Part shown: piece by piece, positions 1 to 8,226 of the stretch
How the letters are laid out: each line of letters opens with the position of its first letter
How positions within the stretch are numbered: position 1 is the stretch's first letter
Origin: an uncultured Clostridium sp.
GTDB lineage: Bacteria > Bacillota > Clostridia > Clostridiales > Clostridiaceae
Assembly: GCA_934746785.1 (NCBI GenBank)
Contig: CAKVFO010000055.1
Coordinates: 1-20,385 of the forward strand
Direction of reading: 5' to 3'
DNA length: 20,385 bases
Notes under the pieces: generated by a model
Database searches by the model: none
The model's input: the letters and a program-made list of their open reading frames with translations, nothing else
Told to the model about the DNA's origin: nothing
Translations under genes and position numbers: made by a program

Positions 1-219
1 TTCGTACTCAGCAGGAGAAGAGTATAAAGATAGATTTGTCATTTTAGCATCTAAAGAATTTCCTAAGTTCCAGCCTACTCCCATATCTTTAACGATTTCT
101 TTAGCAGGTCTCATAGTAGCAGCTTCTGATTTTATTGGTGACTTATTTATAAGTAATGATGTAAATAATAAGGATATTCCTGCAACAATAGCACAGGTCT
201 TTAATAATTTCCTTTTCAT
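1..219 (-). CDS. Secreted GH5-family glycoside hydrolase (cellulase/endoglucanase type), 5' end only
   Basis: Reading the minus strand from an ATG at 219 gives 73 residues open to the window edge. Residues 1-34 form a Sec signal peptide: MKRK, a hydrophobic stretch (about 9-25), then a likely cleavage after SEAA. The mature part begins TMRPAKEIVKDMGVGWNLGN followed by SLDA. The GWNLGNSLDA signature is the start of the catalytic barrel in family GH5 endoglucanases (usually GWNLGNTLDA). By family knowledge the enzyme hydrolyses beta-1,4-glucans outside the cell. A GGGAGGA ribosome site (228-233 region) lies 8 nt upstream. The catalytic glutamates and any carbohydrate-binding or dockerin module lie outside the window, so exact substrate is unknown. 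Confidence 0.85.
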   Translation of the reverse strand, partial: MKRKLLKTCAIVAGISLLFTSLLINKSPIKSEAATMRPAKEIVKDMGVGWNLGNSLDAKMTNLSLYSSPAEYE

Positions 220-261
220 ATGAATTTCCTCCCTAAAACATTTGTAAATATTTATAACAAC

Positions 262-290
262 AATATAAAACCTTTATCTATCTATATCAA
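262..290 (-). promoter_or_regulatory. Sigma-A-type promoter for the GH5 gene
   Basis: On the minus strand TTGATA (290-285), a 17-bp spacer and TATATT (267-262) match the -35/-10 consensus well, about 43 nt before the start codon. Prediction from sequence only. Confidence 0.5.
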
Positions 291-369
291 TACTATTTCC
301 TAAAGTAGTTGTTATTTATCGTTAAATGTAACTTAAAGAATAAAGAGGTCTTTGTGATTTAAGATGTAC

Positions 370-398
370 TTTCCAATGTATAATCCTTCCTATATAAT
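370..398 (+). promoter_or_regulatory. Putative promoter for the GNAT gene
   Basis: TTTCCA (370-375), 17-bp spacer and TATAAT (393-398) precede the acetyltransferase start by 45 nt. A second TATAAT at 379-384 lacks a matching -35. Confidence 0.4.
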
Positions 399-442
399 AA
401 TATTGTTTAGAAATTAAAAGGAGAATATTTAAAACATAGTAT

Positions 443-952
443 ATGAAGGAAAATTTAAATATAAAAGGAGATAGAATTACAATTACTCCTGTAAGAATTC
501 AGGATTCAGCTATTTATTTTAAGGAATTTAATGAGGAAATTACAAAGTTTCAATTCGCAGAGCCTTTTAAATCCTTAGATGAAGCAAAAAATTTAATAAA
601 TAATTTTATAGAATTGAGATATGAGAATATTAGTGAGATGCTTACAATAAGAGATGAACTTAATAATTTTATTGGAAGTATTGAAATTTATAATTTGTAT
701 AATAAATATCCGGAGATAGGAATTTGGATATGTAAAGAGAAGAGAAATAAAGGTTATGGAAAAGAGGCTTTGGAGATAATAAAAAATTATCTTATTGAAA
801 ACAATGATATTAAAGGACTTATATATGAAGCTGATATTAGAAATGAGCCAAGTTTAAAACTTATTCAAAAATTTAATTGTTTAAAAATTGACTATAATGA
901 GGTTGCTGATAATGGAAAGACTTTAAAATTAGAAAAATATATTTTAATATAG
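443..952 (+). CDS. GNAT-family N-acetyltransferase (RimJ/RimL-like)
   Basis: 169 residues, the normal length for a single-domain GNAT. It would transfer an acetyl group from acetyl-CoA to an amine; the substrate cannot be read from sequence. The N-terminus (GDRITITPVRIQD, 9-21) is the typical beta1-alpha1 opening of the RimJ/RimL subgroup. The acetyl-CoA pyrophosphate loop is R101-N-K-G-Y-G-K, preceded by the beta4 strand EIGIWICKEK (91-100). The late motif NEPSLKLIQKFN (134-145) is the usual N-x-x-S-x-x-x-x-x-K-x-G/N alpha4 signature. The ATG at 443 is the only good start because an in-frame stop lies at 437-439. The nearest AGGAG (418-423) is 20 nt upstream, farther than usual, so translation initiation may be weak. 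It is a single-gene unit pointing away from the GH5 gene. Confidence 0.85.
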   Translation: MKENLNIKGDRITITPVRIQDSAIYFKEFNEEITKFQFAEPFKSLDEAKNLINNFIELRYENISEMLTIRDELNNFIGSIEIYNLYNKYPEIGIWICKEKRNKGYGKEALEIIKNYLIENNDIKGLIYEADIRNEPSLKLIQKFNCLKIDYNEVADNGKTLKLEKYILI

Positions 953-985
953 ATTAACAATTTAATAGAGGAAGAGGTTTGAAAG

Positions 986-1143
986 ATGAACAATAAAGTT
1001 AAAGGAAGTTTAATGCTTTTATAGTTTCAGGCATTATATCATCAGTACCAATGTTTATCTTTGAAAATCCAGAAATGAAAAATATTTTAGCTGCTTATAG
1101 TCCATTAGCGCAGATACCTATTAATATTCTAAAAAGAAAATAA
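986..1143 (+). pseudogene. Frameshifted small hydrophobic protein (about 52 aa if repaired)
   Basis: An ATG at 986 with a GAGGAAGAGG site upstream reads MNNKVKGSLMLL and stops at 1022. The next frame continues FIVSGIISSVPMFIFENP, then EMKNILAAYSPLAQIPIN and ILKRK, ending at 1141-1143. Restoring one T in the TTTT run at 1017-1020 joins both parts into one 52-residue protein with a hydrophobic segment. I do not recognise the family. It may be a decayed gene, or an intact gene with a homopolymer sequencing error. Confidence 0.4.
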
Positions 1144-1205
1144 AGCTTCACAATAAATTTAAAAATATTATATATTATAATAAAGTAATATATTTAGGAG
1201 AGTAT

Positions 1206-1643
1206 ATGGAGCAGAATAACTTTATAATGAGTGAAGATGATCAGTATTTATTTAATCTTCTAAATATTCAAGAAGCAGCAGTACAGTTAGTGCTTTTTGG
1301 TGATCTTTTATCTTATGAAATAGTTCAAGAAGGCAAGGAAATTATTAAGGAAAGATATATGGATACAGGACGTAAAATTGATCCCTGGATTCCTGATTTA
1401 GCAAATTTACAGTCCTTATATATTTATGGGATTGCTAAAGTTATGTTTTATTATATTTCTGTATCAAGATATGAGTACCTTTATAATAAACAACAAAAAG
1501 GTGAGTGGGAGTATTCTCTGCAGCCTAACATTTATGTTAACATATCAAATTTCTTAGGGCTTTTTGGACTTTGTTTAGTTATTGATGCATCTACTGAATT
1601 CTTTAATAGAGATTCAGCTACACCTGTCTTTGGTATTAGATAA
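1206..1643 (+). CDS. Hypothetical protein, 145 aa
   Basis: Not recognised. TTAGGAG (1194-1200) sits 5 nt before the ATG. The protein starts acidic (MSEDDQYLF), has a mid-section with two adjacent hydrophobic/aromatic helices (about 70-90, LQSLYIYGIAKVMFYYISVS) and another hydrophobic stretch near residues 113-130 (VNISNFLGLFGLCLVIDAS). These segments are only weakly membrane-like, and the rest is charged and aromatic, so it is probably a cytosolic helical protein. A -10-like TATAAT is at 1176-1181 but no good -35. It lies between two short broken ORFs and upstream of the AraC regulator. Confidence 0.6.
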   Translation: MEQNNFIMSEDDQYLFNLLNIQEAAVQLVLFGDLLSYEIVQEGKEIIKERYMDTGRKIDPWIPDLANLQSLYIYGIAKVMFYYISVSRYEYLYNKQQKGEWEYSLQPNIYVNISNFLGLFGLCLVIDASTEFFNRDSATPVFGIR

Positions 1644-1672
1644 ATTTACCTAAAGGAGTAATAACATTATCA

Positions 1673-1729
1673 ATGTTTGAAGAAAGTGAAGATGCGTGGA
1701 ATGAGATAGGCAAGTTTATTAAAAAGTAA
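1673..1729 (+). other. Very short ORF or coding remnant (18 aa)
   Basis: An ATG 14 nt after an AAAGGAG site encodes MFEESEDAWNEIGKFIKK and then stops. It looks like the tail of a globular protein rather than a designed peptide. It may be a leftover of a deleted gene or simply chance. Function unknown. Confidence 0.2.
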
Positions 1730-1813
1730 TAGGACAAATTAAGACTCAAAAAGTCGGATGCTTTTCTTTGAAGATGGTAGAATTAGGACATAGAGTTTTT
1801 AGGAGGATACGAT

Positions 1814-2671
1814 ATGGAATGGATTGAAAGCATTAGAGAAGCTATTTCGTATATTGAAGAAAATATTTTGGAGGATTTATCTGTTAAAATGGTTGCAGAT
1901 AAAGTTAATATTTCACCCTTTTATTTTCAGAAGGGTTTTGGAATGTTATGTGGTTATTCTTTAAGTGAATACATTAAGAAAAGGAGACTTTCATTAGCCG
2001 GCATTGAAGTTTCATCTACTGACAATAAGATAATAGATATTGCAATGAAATATGGATATGATTCACCAGATAGTTTTACTAAGGCTTTTACAAGATTTCA
2101 TGGAGTAACACCTACACAAGTTAGAAAAGGTGGGGAAATGGTAAAATCCTTTGTAGCTCTTAGAATTAAATTTTCATTGGAAGGTGGATATATTATGGAT
2201 TATAAAATAGTTGAAAAAGAAGCATTTAAGGTTGCAGGTTATTCAAAAAACTTTAAGTATGATGAGGCATTTCAAGAAGTACCTAAGTTCTGGGGAGAAT
2301 ATATGAAAACAGATATGTCAAAGAATATATGTGGAGCATATGGAGTGAATATAGATGAGAAAATGGGTGGAGAAACTTTTGAATATATTATAGCTGAAAA
2401 TTATAAGGACGGCATGGAAAATATTAAAGGTGTAACAGTTAAAACAATTCCCAAATTTACTTGGGCTGTTTTCCCTTGTCGTGGTGAATGTATAAAATCA
2501 CTTCAAGAAACTAATACTAAAATATTTTCAGAATGGCTTCCTAATTGCAAAGATTATGAAATAGCTGCAGGATATAATATAGAGATGTATAGTAATCCTA
2601 GTGAATATGAAAAAGGGCTAATGGATAAAAATTATTATAGTGAAATATGGATACCTGTAAAAAAGAAATAA
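1814..2671 (+). CDS. AraC-family transcriptional regulator with C-terminal GyrI-like effector domain
   Basis: 285 residues. Residues about 5-105 form the double helix-turn-helix: DLSVKMVADKVNISPFYFQK is the first HTH and IIDIAMKYGYDSPDSFTKAF with RFHGVTPTQVRK the second, matching the AraC/XylS signature. Residues about 125-283 (from MDYKIVEKEAFKVAGYS to YYSEIWIPVKK) match the GyrI-like/effector-binding domain seen in Rob- and BmrR-type regulators, which binds small hydrophobic ligands. The HTH is N-terminal, as in Rob and MarA-SoxS-like proteins with added sensors. An AGGAGG site precedes the ATG by 7 nt. It directly precedes the peptide/ABC locus but has its own reading unit; whether it controls that locus is unknown. 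Confidence 0.85.
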   Translation: MEWIESIREAISYIEENILEDLSVKMVADKVNISPFYFQKGFGMLCGYSLSEYIKKRRLSLAGIEVSSTDNKIIDIAMKYGYDSPDSFTKAFTRFHGVTPTQVRKGGEMVKSFVALRIKFSLEGGYIMDYKIVEKEAFKVAGYSKNFKYDEAFQEVPKFWGEYMKTDMSKNICGAYGVNIDEKMGGETFEYIIAENYKDGMENIKGVTVKTIPKFTWAVFPCRGECIKSLQETNTKIFSEWLPNCKDYEIAAGYNIEMYSNPSEYEKGLMDKNYYSEIWIPVKKK

Positions 2672-2729
2672 AATAGAAATTTGATATTTTCTATTTAAGT
2701 AAATCTAGTACAATTCACCGCTTGAAACA

Positions 2730-2758
2730 TTTACTAATTAATGGATATAAGGTAAAAT
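2730..2758 (+). promoter_or_regulatory. Promoter of peptide 1
   Basis: TTTACT (2730-2735), 17-bp spacer, TAAAAT (2753-2758), with the ATG 22 nt further on. The same hexamers, spacer length and following ATGTA occur upstream of peptide 2 (9678-9706), which strongly supports the call. Confidence 0.65.
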
Positions 2759-2780
2759 ATGTATAAGGGAGGTGGATTAT

Positions 2781-3032
2781 ATGAGTAAGAATGTTAATGA
2801 AAAGATGCTTGAAGAAATGATTAATGATAATTTTATTGAAATATCAAAAGAAGGACAAGAATCTATAAACGGTGGAAAATCAATAGGAGGTGCCGTAGCA
2901 CTATATTCAGTAAGACCAGGAAAACCAATAATTCCTGTAGCCAGAGCATTATATTCTGTAAGTCCTGAAAAAAGATTAGGATATCATTATTCTTTGTATT
3001 CAATACGACCATTTAATTATAGTAAGGAGTAA
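2781..3032 (+). CDS. Peptide 1: double-glycine-leader precursor with three YS-x-[RS]-P repeats
   Basis: 83 residues from the ATG at 2781, chosen over the in-frame GTG at 2772 because AAGGGAGGTGG (2765-2775) fits the ATG. Leader 1-32 ends IEISKEGQESINGG with hydrophobic residues at -4 (I29), -12 (I21) and -15 (F18) relative to G32, as in leaders cut by C39-type peptidase transporters. The predicted 51-residue core has no cysteine and is basic. It carries ALYSVRP (40-46), ALYSVSP (56-62) and SLYSIRP (71-77), tyrosines 15-16 residues apart, with an Arg (R55) just before the second copy. It stands alone between its own promoter and a strong terminator, immediately before the ABC transporter. I do not recognise the family; a bacteriocin, signalling peptide or modified RiPP are the likely options. 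Confidence 0.75.
   Translation: MSKNVNEKMLEEMINDNFIEISKEGQESINGGKSIGGAVALYSVRPGKPIIPVARALYSVSPEKRLGYHYSLYSIRPFNYSKE
2898..3011 (+). repeat. Threefold [AS]LYS[VI][RS]P-coding repeat in peptide 1
   Basis: Codons 40-46, 56-62 and 71-77 encode the same heptad-like motif, separated by 8-9 variable residues. The copies differ at several third positions (for example gca/gca/tct, ctatat/ttatat/ttgtat), so conservation is at the protein level and not from a recent DNA duplication. Confidence 0.7.
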
Positions 3033-3053
3033 ATTATATTTAAATGTAAAGTT

Positions 3054-3111
3054 AGCTGCTGTATGAATTAGGAGGCCATACAGCAGCTTCTTTATTTTTT
3101 CTTTATTTTTT
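3054..3111 (+). terminator. Strong intrinsic terminator after peptide 1
   Basis: Perfect 12-bp stem AGCTGCTGTATG (3054-3065) / CATACAGCAGCT (3077-3088) with an 11-nt loop, followed by a T-rich run to 3111. It separates peptide 1 from the ABC genes. Confidence 0.85.
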
Positions 3112-3138
3112 GCCTAGGTTTACTTTAGTACATATAGT
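3110..3138 (+). promoter_or_regulatory. Putative promoter of the ABC transporter genes
   Basis: TTGCCT (3110-3115), 17-bp spacer and TATAGT (3133-3138), 27 nt before the ATPase ATG. The -35 overlaps the end of the preceding terminator T-tract. Confidence 0.45.
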
Positions 3139-3165
3139 TATCATTTAATTAAGGGGTGAAATTAA

Positions 3166-3834
3166 ATGATAGAATTAAAAAATATCAGTAAATATTTTGA
3201 AGTAAATAAGGAGAAACAATATGTTCTAAGAAATGTAAACTTAAAAATAGAAAAGGGTGATTTTATAACAATAATGGGGCCTTCAGGAAGTGGAAAGTCA
3301 ACTCTTTTAAATATAATAGGTCTTTTAACTGAGAAGTCTTCAGGAGAAATTAGCTTTAAAGGAAGTGAAGTTAATTATAAAAAAGAAAAGAAGACTGAAA
3401 AAATTCGTAGAGACAATATAGGATTTGTTTTTCAAAATAATAACTTAATAAACTCTTTAAATGTTAGAGAAAATATTATGATTGCTATGAATAATGATAA
3501 AAAGTATAAAGAGAAGAAAGAAGAGGCTAGAAAGCTTTTAGAAACTGTAGGTTTAAGAGATAAAGAAAAAGCTAAAATTGGACATTTATCAGGAGGGCAG
3601 GCACAGAGAATTTCTCTTGTAAGAGCATTAGTTAATAATCCAGATATTCTTTTATGTGATGAACCAACAGGTGCTTTAGATTCTAAAAATGGAAGTAAAG
3701 TAATAAATCTTATTTTAAATTTTAGAAAGAAGAAAAATATAGCTTTAGTAATTGTAACTCATGATAAAACTATAGGACAGCTTGGAGACAGACAATTTTA
3801 TTTAGAGGATGGTGAACTAAATGAAATTCGTTGA
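3166..3834 (+). CDS. ABC transporter ATP-binding protein (MacB/LolD/Bce-type)
   Basis: 222 residues, a standalone nucleotide-binding subunit of usual length for the exporters paired with FtsX-like permeases. Walker A is G38-P-S-G-S-G-K-S-T46, the Q-loop glutamine Q90 (FVFQNNNL), the ABC signature L141-S-G-G-Q145, Walker B ILLCDE (161-166) with the catalytic E166, D-loop ALD (170-172) and switch H199 (VTHD). All catalytic elements are present. GGGGTGA precedes the ATG. The gene overlaps the permease start by 14 nt, so the two are translationally coupled. Position next to three GG-leader peptides and a two-component system suggests peptide export, immunity or antimicrobial-peptide sensing, as in BceAB- or MacB-like modules. 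No C39 peptidase domain is fused, so it would not itself remove leaders. Confidence 0.92.
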   Translation: MIELKNISKYFEVNKEKQYVLRNVNLKIEKGDFITIMGPSGSGKSTLLNIIGLLTEKSSGEISFKGSEVNYKKEKKTEKIRRDNIGFVFQNNNLINSLNVRENIMIAMNNDKKYKEKKEEARKLLETVGLRDKEKAKIGHLSGGQAQRISLVRALVNNPDILLCDEPTGALDSKNGSKVINLILNFRKKKNIALVIVTHDKTIGQLGDRQFYLEDGELNEIR

Positions 3835-6163
3835 AGTTTTTAGAATTTACAACTTGAAGTTTATTAAGAAAAATAAGATAAATACAGTACTAACAATCTT
3901 AGCTTTATTCTTATGTTTAAGTGTGTGTTTAGTTACTCCAGTAATTAATTATTATTATGAAAAAAATATTAATGAAAATATAATTGATATAAATGGAGGA
4001 GACTTAGCCATTTTCACAAGAGGTAATGAGTCTCAAAGCTTTAAAGATAAAGTAAAGGAAAAAGAAGATAAAGGTTTAAAAGTAACTGAAAAGTACATTA
4101 CTTCAACAGGATATATGGCAGGTTCAAAACAGATAGCAGGGAGAGTTATTTTTGAAGATAATGATGATTTAAAAAATGATGAAGTAATTATCTCAGAAAA
4201 TTTAGCTGAGGAGCTTAAAGTATCTAAAGGAGATACTATTAAATTTAAGGTTAACGGCAATATAGATGAGTTTAAAGTAAAGAAAATTGAAGTAATAGCA
4301 AAAGGTGTAGATAGTGACTGTGAAGCCCTTGGCTTTGGAAGGGTTAATTTAAGTGTAGCTGAAAATATAGAAAGAATGGGTAAATTCATTTATATAACAG
4401 GAGAAGATGGAGATAGTTTAAAAGAAGAATTTAAGGCAGTAGATGAAAAAAATCAATATGTAAGTTTAAGTGAAAAACAAACTAAAATGAAATCAGATAC
4501 TTTGCTTGAAATAACAGTTTTAAACCTTTTATCTAGTGTTTCATTAATATTAACTCTTTTATCTATTGTATTTTTAACTTTCATGAATATCTTAAAAAGA
4601 AAAAGAGATATTGGAGTTTTAAAACTTATATCTGTAAAAAATAGAGATATTGAAAAAGCAATGTTTTTAGAAATGACATTAGTTATATTAATACCACTTA
4701 TAATGGCTTTGATTATCTGTTTTCCTTTAGCAAAACTATTTTTACAATATAAAGGCATGGAGCAGCCTGTAGTTAGTATGGATGCAGTATTTATAATATT
4801 AAAAGGATTTTGTATAAATTTATTAGTTTCCTGGGCTTGTACTTTTGTAGCACTAAGATTATGTAATAAAATAAAGCCTATTGATATTATGCAGGATGAC
4901 ACTGATAAAAATATAAAAGCAGTTGGCATAAGTATAATAAAATTCCTTCTACTATTACCTATAGTAGTTGTAATTTATGGAGTTATAAATAAGGATAAAA
5001 GTTTTATAGGAGCAGCCTTAGGTATTATGGCATTTATAATAATATTTTTATTATTGTCTGTTATATTAATAAAGATTGCAGCAAGGATACCTTATAGAAA
5101 TAATTTATTTTTATATACCTTTAAAAATATAAAGAAAAATTCAATTATATTTATTTTTACAGTTTTAAGTCTTACTGTTACATGTATTTTTATTCTTGCA
5201 GGATATTATTTAAAGGATACAATAGCTGAAAATATGAATGAAGTTGTAAAGAATTCTCTCCCTTATAATTATGAAATAATACCAGATAATAGTGATTTTA
5301 ATGATGAAGGCATAGTAAATTCAGATAAAATAGAAGGGTATAATAAAATTTATACTATGAATGGAGAGCTTTTAAATAGTAGTAAAGGTTCTTTATATAA
5401 ATCTATTTGTATTGATGAAATAAATGAGGAAGATTATAAAGCTAAATTTAATATTTGTGAAGGACAAGATCTTTTTGAAGAAGGTGATGGTAATATAATT
5501 ATTTCTGATGATATGGCTAATAGGTGTCACTTTCAAGTAGGTGACATTGTAGATGTAAAATATGAGGAGGAAATTGTACATCTTAAAATAAAAGGTATAT
5601 ATGATTCAGCAGGCATAAATGAAATAACAATGTATAAAGAAAATAAAGAATTGTCTAAGGCTAAAAAGAGTAGATATTATGTGAAATCTGAAGATACCAG
5701 ATTCTTAGATGATATTGATAATTGTCTAATTTGGAGTTTAAATGATGCTGGAAAAAGAATGACAGAAGGTGCAATAAGTAAGTTCTTAAAGGTTTTTAAA
5801 ATATTATCAATAATAACTGTTATATCTATTGTCATAGTAAATATTAATATTACTAATATGGCTGAAAGTCTTGAAAAGAAGAATAATGAAATAATTATGG
5901 CCCTTGGTATGGGTAAAGGATTTATATTTAAGAGTAGAATTATAAAGATTATATCTAATTCAATTTTAGCATCAATTTTATCTGTAGGAGTATTTAGTCT
6001 AATAATAAATTTATGGATTGCAGCCATGTTTAAACAGCCTGGAAATGTTAATATAGGTACTGTTTTAATTTTAAGCTCACTATCTTTAGTATTTTCTCTA
6101 TTATCATATATTTTTAATTTAAGAGTGTATGATAAGTCCTTTGATTTGATAAGGGCAGAGTAA
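3821..6163 (+). CDS. FtsX-like ABC transporter permease, 10 predicted TM segments
   Basis: 780 residues. Hydrophobic segments near 21-45, 233-258, 283-307, 322-345, 369-388, 393-418, 443-463, 665-685, 708-735 and 745-768 suggest ten membrane passes. Two large hydrophilic extracytoplasmic regions lie at about 46-230 (MacB periplasmic-core-like, after TM1) and 465-660 (after TM7). This is a duplicated FtsX architecture, one four-segment bundle in each half, unlike BceB with its single large loop. Such permeases work by mechanotransmission and move or sense peptides and lipids from the outer leaflet. The start lies inside the ATPase 3' end, with GGATGGTGA upstream. It is followed 42 nt later by the response regulator, suggesting one operon. 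Confidence 0.88.
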   Translation: MKFVEVFRIYNLKFIKKNKINTVLTILALFLCLSVCLVTPVINYYYEKNINENIIDINGGDLAIFTRGNESQSFKDKVKEKEDKGLKVTEKYITSTGYMAGSKQIAGRVIFEDNDDLKNDEVIISENLAEELKVSKGDTIKFKVNGNIDEFKVKKIEVIAKGVDSDCEALGFGRVNLSVAENIERMGKFIYITGEDGDSLKEEFKAVDEKNQYVSLSEKQTKMKSDTLLEITVLNLLSSVSLILTLLSIVFLTFMNILKRKRDIGVLKLISVKNRDIEKAMFLEMTLVILIPLIMALIICFPLAKLFLQYKGMEQPVVSMDAVFIILKGFCINLLVSWACTFVALRLCNKIKPIDIMQDDTDKNIKAVGISIIKFLLLLPIVVVIYGVINKDKSFIGAALGIMAFIIIFLLLSVILIKIAARIPYRNNLFLYTFKNIKKNSIIFIFTVLSLTVTCIFILAGYYLKDTIAENMNEVVKNSLPYNYEIIPDNSDFNDEGIVNSDKIEGYNKIYTMNGELLNSSKGSLYKSICIDEINEEDYKAKFNICEGQDLFEEGDGNIIISDDMANRCHFQVGDIVDVKYEEEIVHLKIKGIYDSAGINEITMYKENKELSKAKKSRYYVKSEDTRFLDDIDNCLIWSLNDAGKRMTEGAISKFLKVFKILSIITVISIVIVNINITNMAESLEKKNNEIIMALGMGKGFIFKSRIIKIISNSILASILSVGVFSLIINLWIAAMFKQPGNVNIGTVLILSSLSLVFSLLSYIFNLRVYDKSFDLIRAE

Positions 6164-6205
6164 AAATATATAATTATTGTATATTAGTTGAATTGGGGTA
6201 ATTAG

Positions 6206-6889
6206 ATGAAAAACAAAGTATTAATTATTGAAGATGATGAAGATATAGTAAATATGTTAAAGGATTATTTGACTAAAGAAAGTTTTGAAATAGGTACAGC
6301 TTTAAATGGGAAAGAAGGAATTCAGGTATTTAAAAAAGAAGAACCAGATATAGTTCTTCTTGATGTTATGATGCCAATTATGAACGGATATGAAACTTTG
6401 CAGGAAATTAGAAAGTTTTCAGAAGTTCCAGTTATTATGCTTACAGCAAAGGGGCAGCAGATGGATAAGGTCTTAGGCTTTAATAAGGGCTGTGACGATT
6501 ATATTGTCAAGCCCTTTGATCTTGTAGAACTTGTTTTAAGAATAAGAGCAATTTTAAGAAGAGGAAATTTATCTAAGAAGGAAAGGGTAATAACTTATAA
6601 AGACTTAGAAATAAATGAAGACGAATTTTCCTTATTGAAGGATGGCATAAACGTAAAGCTTACAAAAAAAGAATTTGATATCCTTCTTCTTCTTTTAAAA
6701 CATAAAGGTGTTATATTTTCAAGTAAGTCTATATATGAAAGTGTATGGCAGGAAGAATATATAGAAAGTGATAATTCTGTTTTAACTCATATAAGGAATT
6801 TAAGAGAAAAGCTACAAGATAAGGTGAAGGATAGTAAATACATTAAAACTGTATGGGGAGTGGGGTATAAGGTTGAAAAAGATTTTTAA
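6206..6889 (+). CDS. OmpR/PhoB-family response regulator
   Basis: 227 residues. Receiver domain 1-118 has the acidic pocket E9-D10-D11, phosphoacceptor D53 (VLLDVMMP), T80 and K102 (IVKPFD), all conserved. The C-terminal winged helix (about 128-225) includes LTKKEFDILLLLLKHKG and HIRNLREKL, ending with the characteristic TVWGVGYKVE wing strand. GGGGTAA lies ahead of the ATG. It overlaps the kinase gene by 17 nt, so the pair is co-translated. By position it should control the ABC transporter and possibly the peptide promoters at 2730 and 9678; the direct target is not shown by the sequence. Confidence 0.93.
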   Translation: MKNKVLIIEDDEDIVNMLKDYLTKESFEIGTALNGKEGIQVFKKEEPDIVLLDVMMPIMNGYETLQEIRKFSEVPVIMLTAKGQQMDKVLGFNKGCDDYIVKPFDLVELVLRIRAILRRGNLSKKERVITYKDLEINEDEFSLLKDGINVKLTKKEFDILLLLLKHKGVIFSSKSIYESVWQEEYIESDNSVLTHIRNLREKLQDKVKDSKYIKTVWGVGYKVEKDF

Positions 6890-8219
6890 ACTTAGAACTG
6901 AGATTTTAATTATATTTTTTATATCTGCTGTAATATCCTTTGTAGTTAATGCTGTATTTTATGATCTTTATAGAGAACTTTCCTTTGAACAATCAAGACT
7001 TCAAGAAGGTGCAGAAAAAAGAAATGAAACCCATATAGATAATCTTAATCATATTTTAGATATAGACTCTAAGGATGAAGAAACAATTAAGAGAAATATG
7101 GATGAAAATCAAAGGGAACTAATACAATTTGGAGCAGATTCTCTTTATTTGTTACGTGCTGATGGTACTGTAATTAAAAGCTTTCCAGATGATGGCGTTA
7201 GAAAAATAGATTTTGAAGATAAAGAAAGTAGTATGAAGATTGTAAATATTAGATTTGTTGCTAGGAATGTATTAAAGGTTAATGATGATTTTTATATAGT
7301 AGCAACGGTGGCAAACTACTGTACTGATGATTTTAATAAGGTAACTACCTGGCTTATTATTACAATAATAGTTTTTATTATATTAATGAGAGGAAGAATT
7401 AAATATTTAAATGTAATTTCAAAAAAGGTTAGAGAAATATCAGATGGAGATTTAAATATTAAGATTCCTAAAAAGTATTCTAATGAACTTACAATTTTAT
7501 CAGAAGATATAAATATCATGACAGAAAACTTGAAGGCAGAGGACTTAAAGCAGAAGGAATTTATAACAAATATATCTCATGATTTAAGAACTCCTTTAAC
7601 TACAGTTTTAGGCTATTTAAAGATGATTGAAGATAGAAAATATGATAATGAAGAAGAACTTCAAAGCTATTTATCTATTATTAATAGGAAAAGTAATTAT
7701 TTAAAAGGATTATTAGATGACTTTTTTGATTATTCAAAGCTAATGTCTAAGGATATTGAAGTTAATATGACAGAAATAAATATTAATGAATGTATTAAGG
7801 AATTATTATTTGAAGAGGAAAAAAACTTTACAGATAATAATCTTGTTTTAATAAGTGAAATAGAAGAAAATACTATAAGGATAAATGGTGATCCTATGCT
7901 TATTTTTAGAGTTTTTGAGAACTTATTTAGTAATGCAGTTAAGTACTCTAAATCTAATACCGAGGTTTTAATAAAATTATTTACTGAAGATAATAATATG
8001 GTATTTAAAATAATGAATATACCTAAGGATAAGCTAACTTATGAAGATGTTAAAAATTTCTTTAATAGACTTTATAAAAAAGATAAATCTAGAAAGTCAG
8101 TGGGAAATGGTTTAGGCCTTGCAATTACTAAAGAGATAGTTAATCTACATAAGGGAAATATAAAAGCTTATATAGAAGGAGAAAAGCTGATTTTTACATT
8201 AAGAATACCTAAAATATAA
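6873..8219 (+). CDS. Sensor histidine kinase with extracytoplasmic domain and HAMP
   Basis: 448 residues from a TTG at 6873 that lies inside the response regulator, with GGGGAGTGGGG (6855-6865) as ribosome site. TM1 is about 10-29 and TM2 about 159-173, bracketing a 130-residue extracytoplasmic domain that contains a PAS/Cache-like stretch (SLYLLRADGTVIKSF, 90-104). HAMP linker about 174-225. DHp phosphoacceptor H236 in ITNISHDLRTPL; N-box N354 (FSNAVKYS); G-box GNGLGLAI (411-418). The size and the large sensing domain differ from short BceS-type kinases that sense only through their transporter, so this kinase may bind a ligand directly, possibly one of the neighbouring peptides (inference). 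Confidence 0.92.
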   Translation: MKKIFKLRTEILIIFFISAVISFVVNAVFYDLYRELSFEQSRLQEGAEKRNETHIDNLNHILDIDSKDEETIKRNMDENQRELIQFGADSLYLLRADGTVIKSFPDDGVRKIDFEDKESSMKIVNIRFVARNVLKVNDDFYIVATVANYCTDDFNKVTTWLIITIIVFIILMRGRIKYLNVISKKVREISDGDLNIKIPKKYSNELTILSEDINIMTENLKAEDLKQKEFITNISHDLRTPLTTVLGYLKMIEDRKYDNEEELQSYLSIINRKSNYLKGLLDDFFDYSKLMSKDIEVNMTEININECIKELLFEEEKNFTDNNLVLISEIEENTIRINGDPMLIFRVFENLFSNAVKYSKSNTEVLIKLFTEDNNMVFKIMNIPKDKLTYEDVKNFFNRLYKKDKSRKSVGNGLGLAITKEIVNLHKGNIKAYIEGEKLIFTLRIPKI

Positions 8220-8226
8220 ATTTATA

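Noticed and set aside
2898..3011. Peptide 1 repeat as a tandem DNA repeat or CRISPR-like array
   Set aside because: The repeat is at the amino-acid level only; DNA copies differ and spacing follows codons of one short gene.
4033..4929. Minus-strand open frames antisense to the permease gene (118 and 158 aa)
   Set aside because: They have no ribosome sites and their Ser/Thr/Ile-rich sequences are reverse images of AT-rich permease codons. The plus strand encodes a complete conserved protein.
5393..6027. Minus-strand frames opposite the permease C-terminal half
   Set aside because: Low-complexity Ile/Phe/Leu products without start signals; shadows of membrane-segment codons.
7316..7519. Minus-strand 67-aa frame opposite the HAMP region of the kinase
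   Set aside because: Antisense to a well-conserved coding region, with no ribosome binding site.
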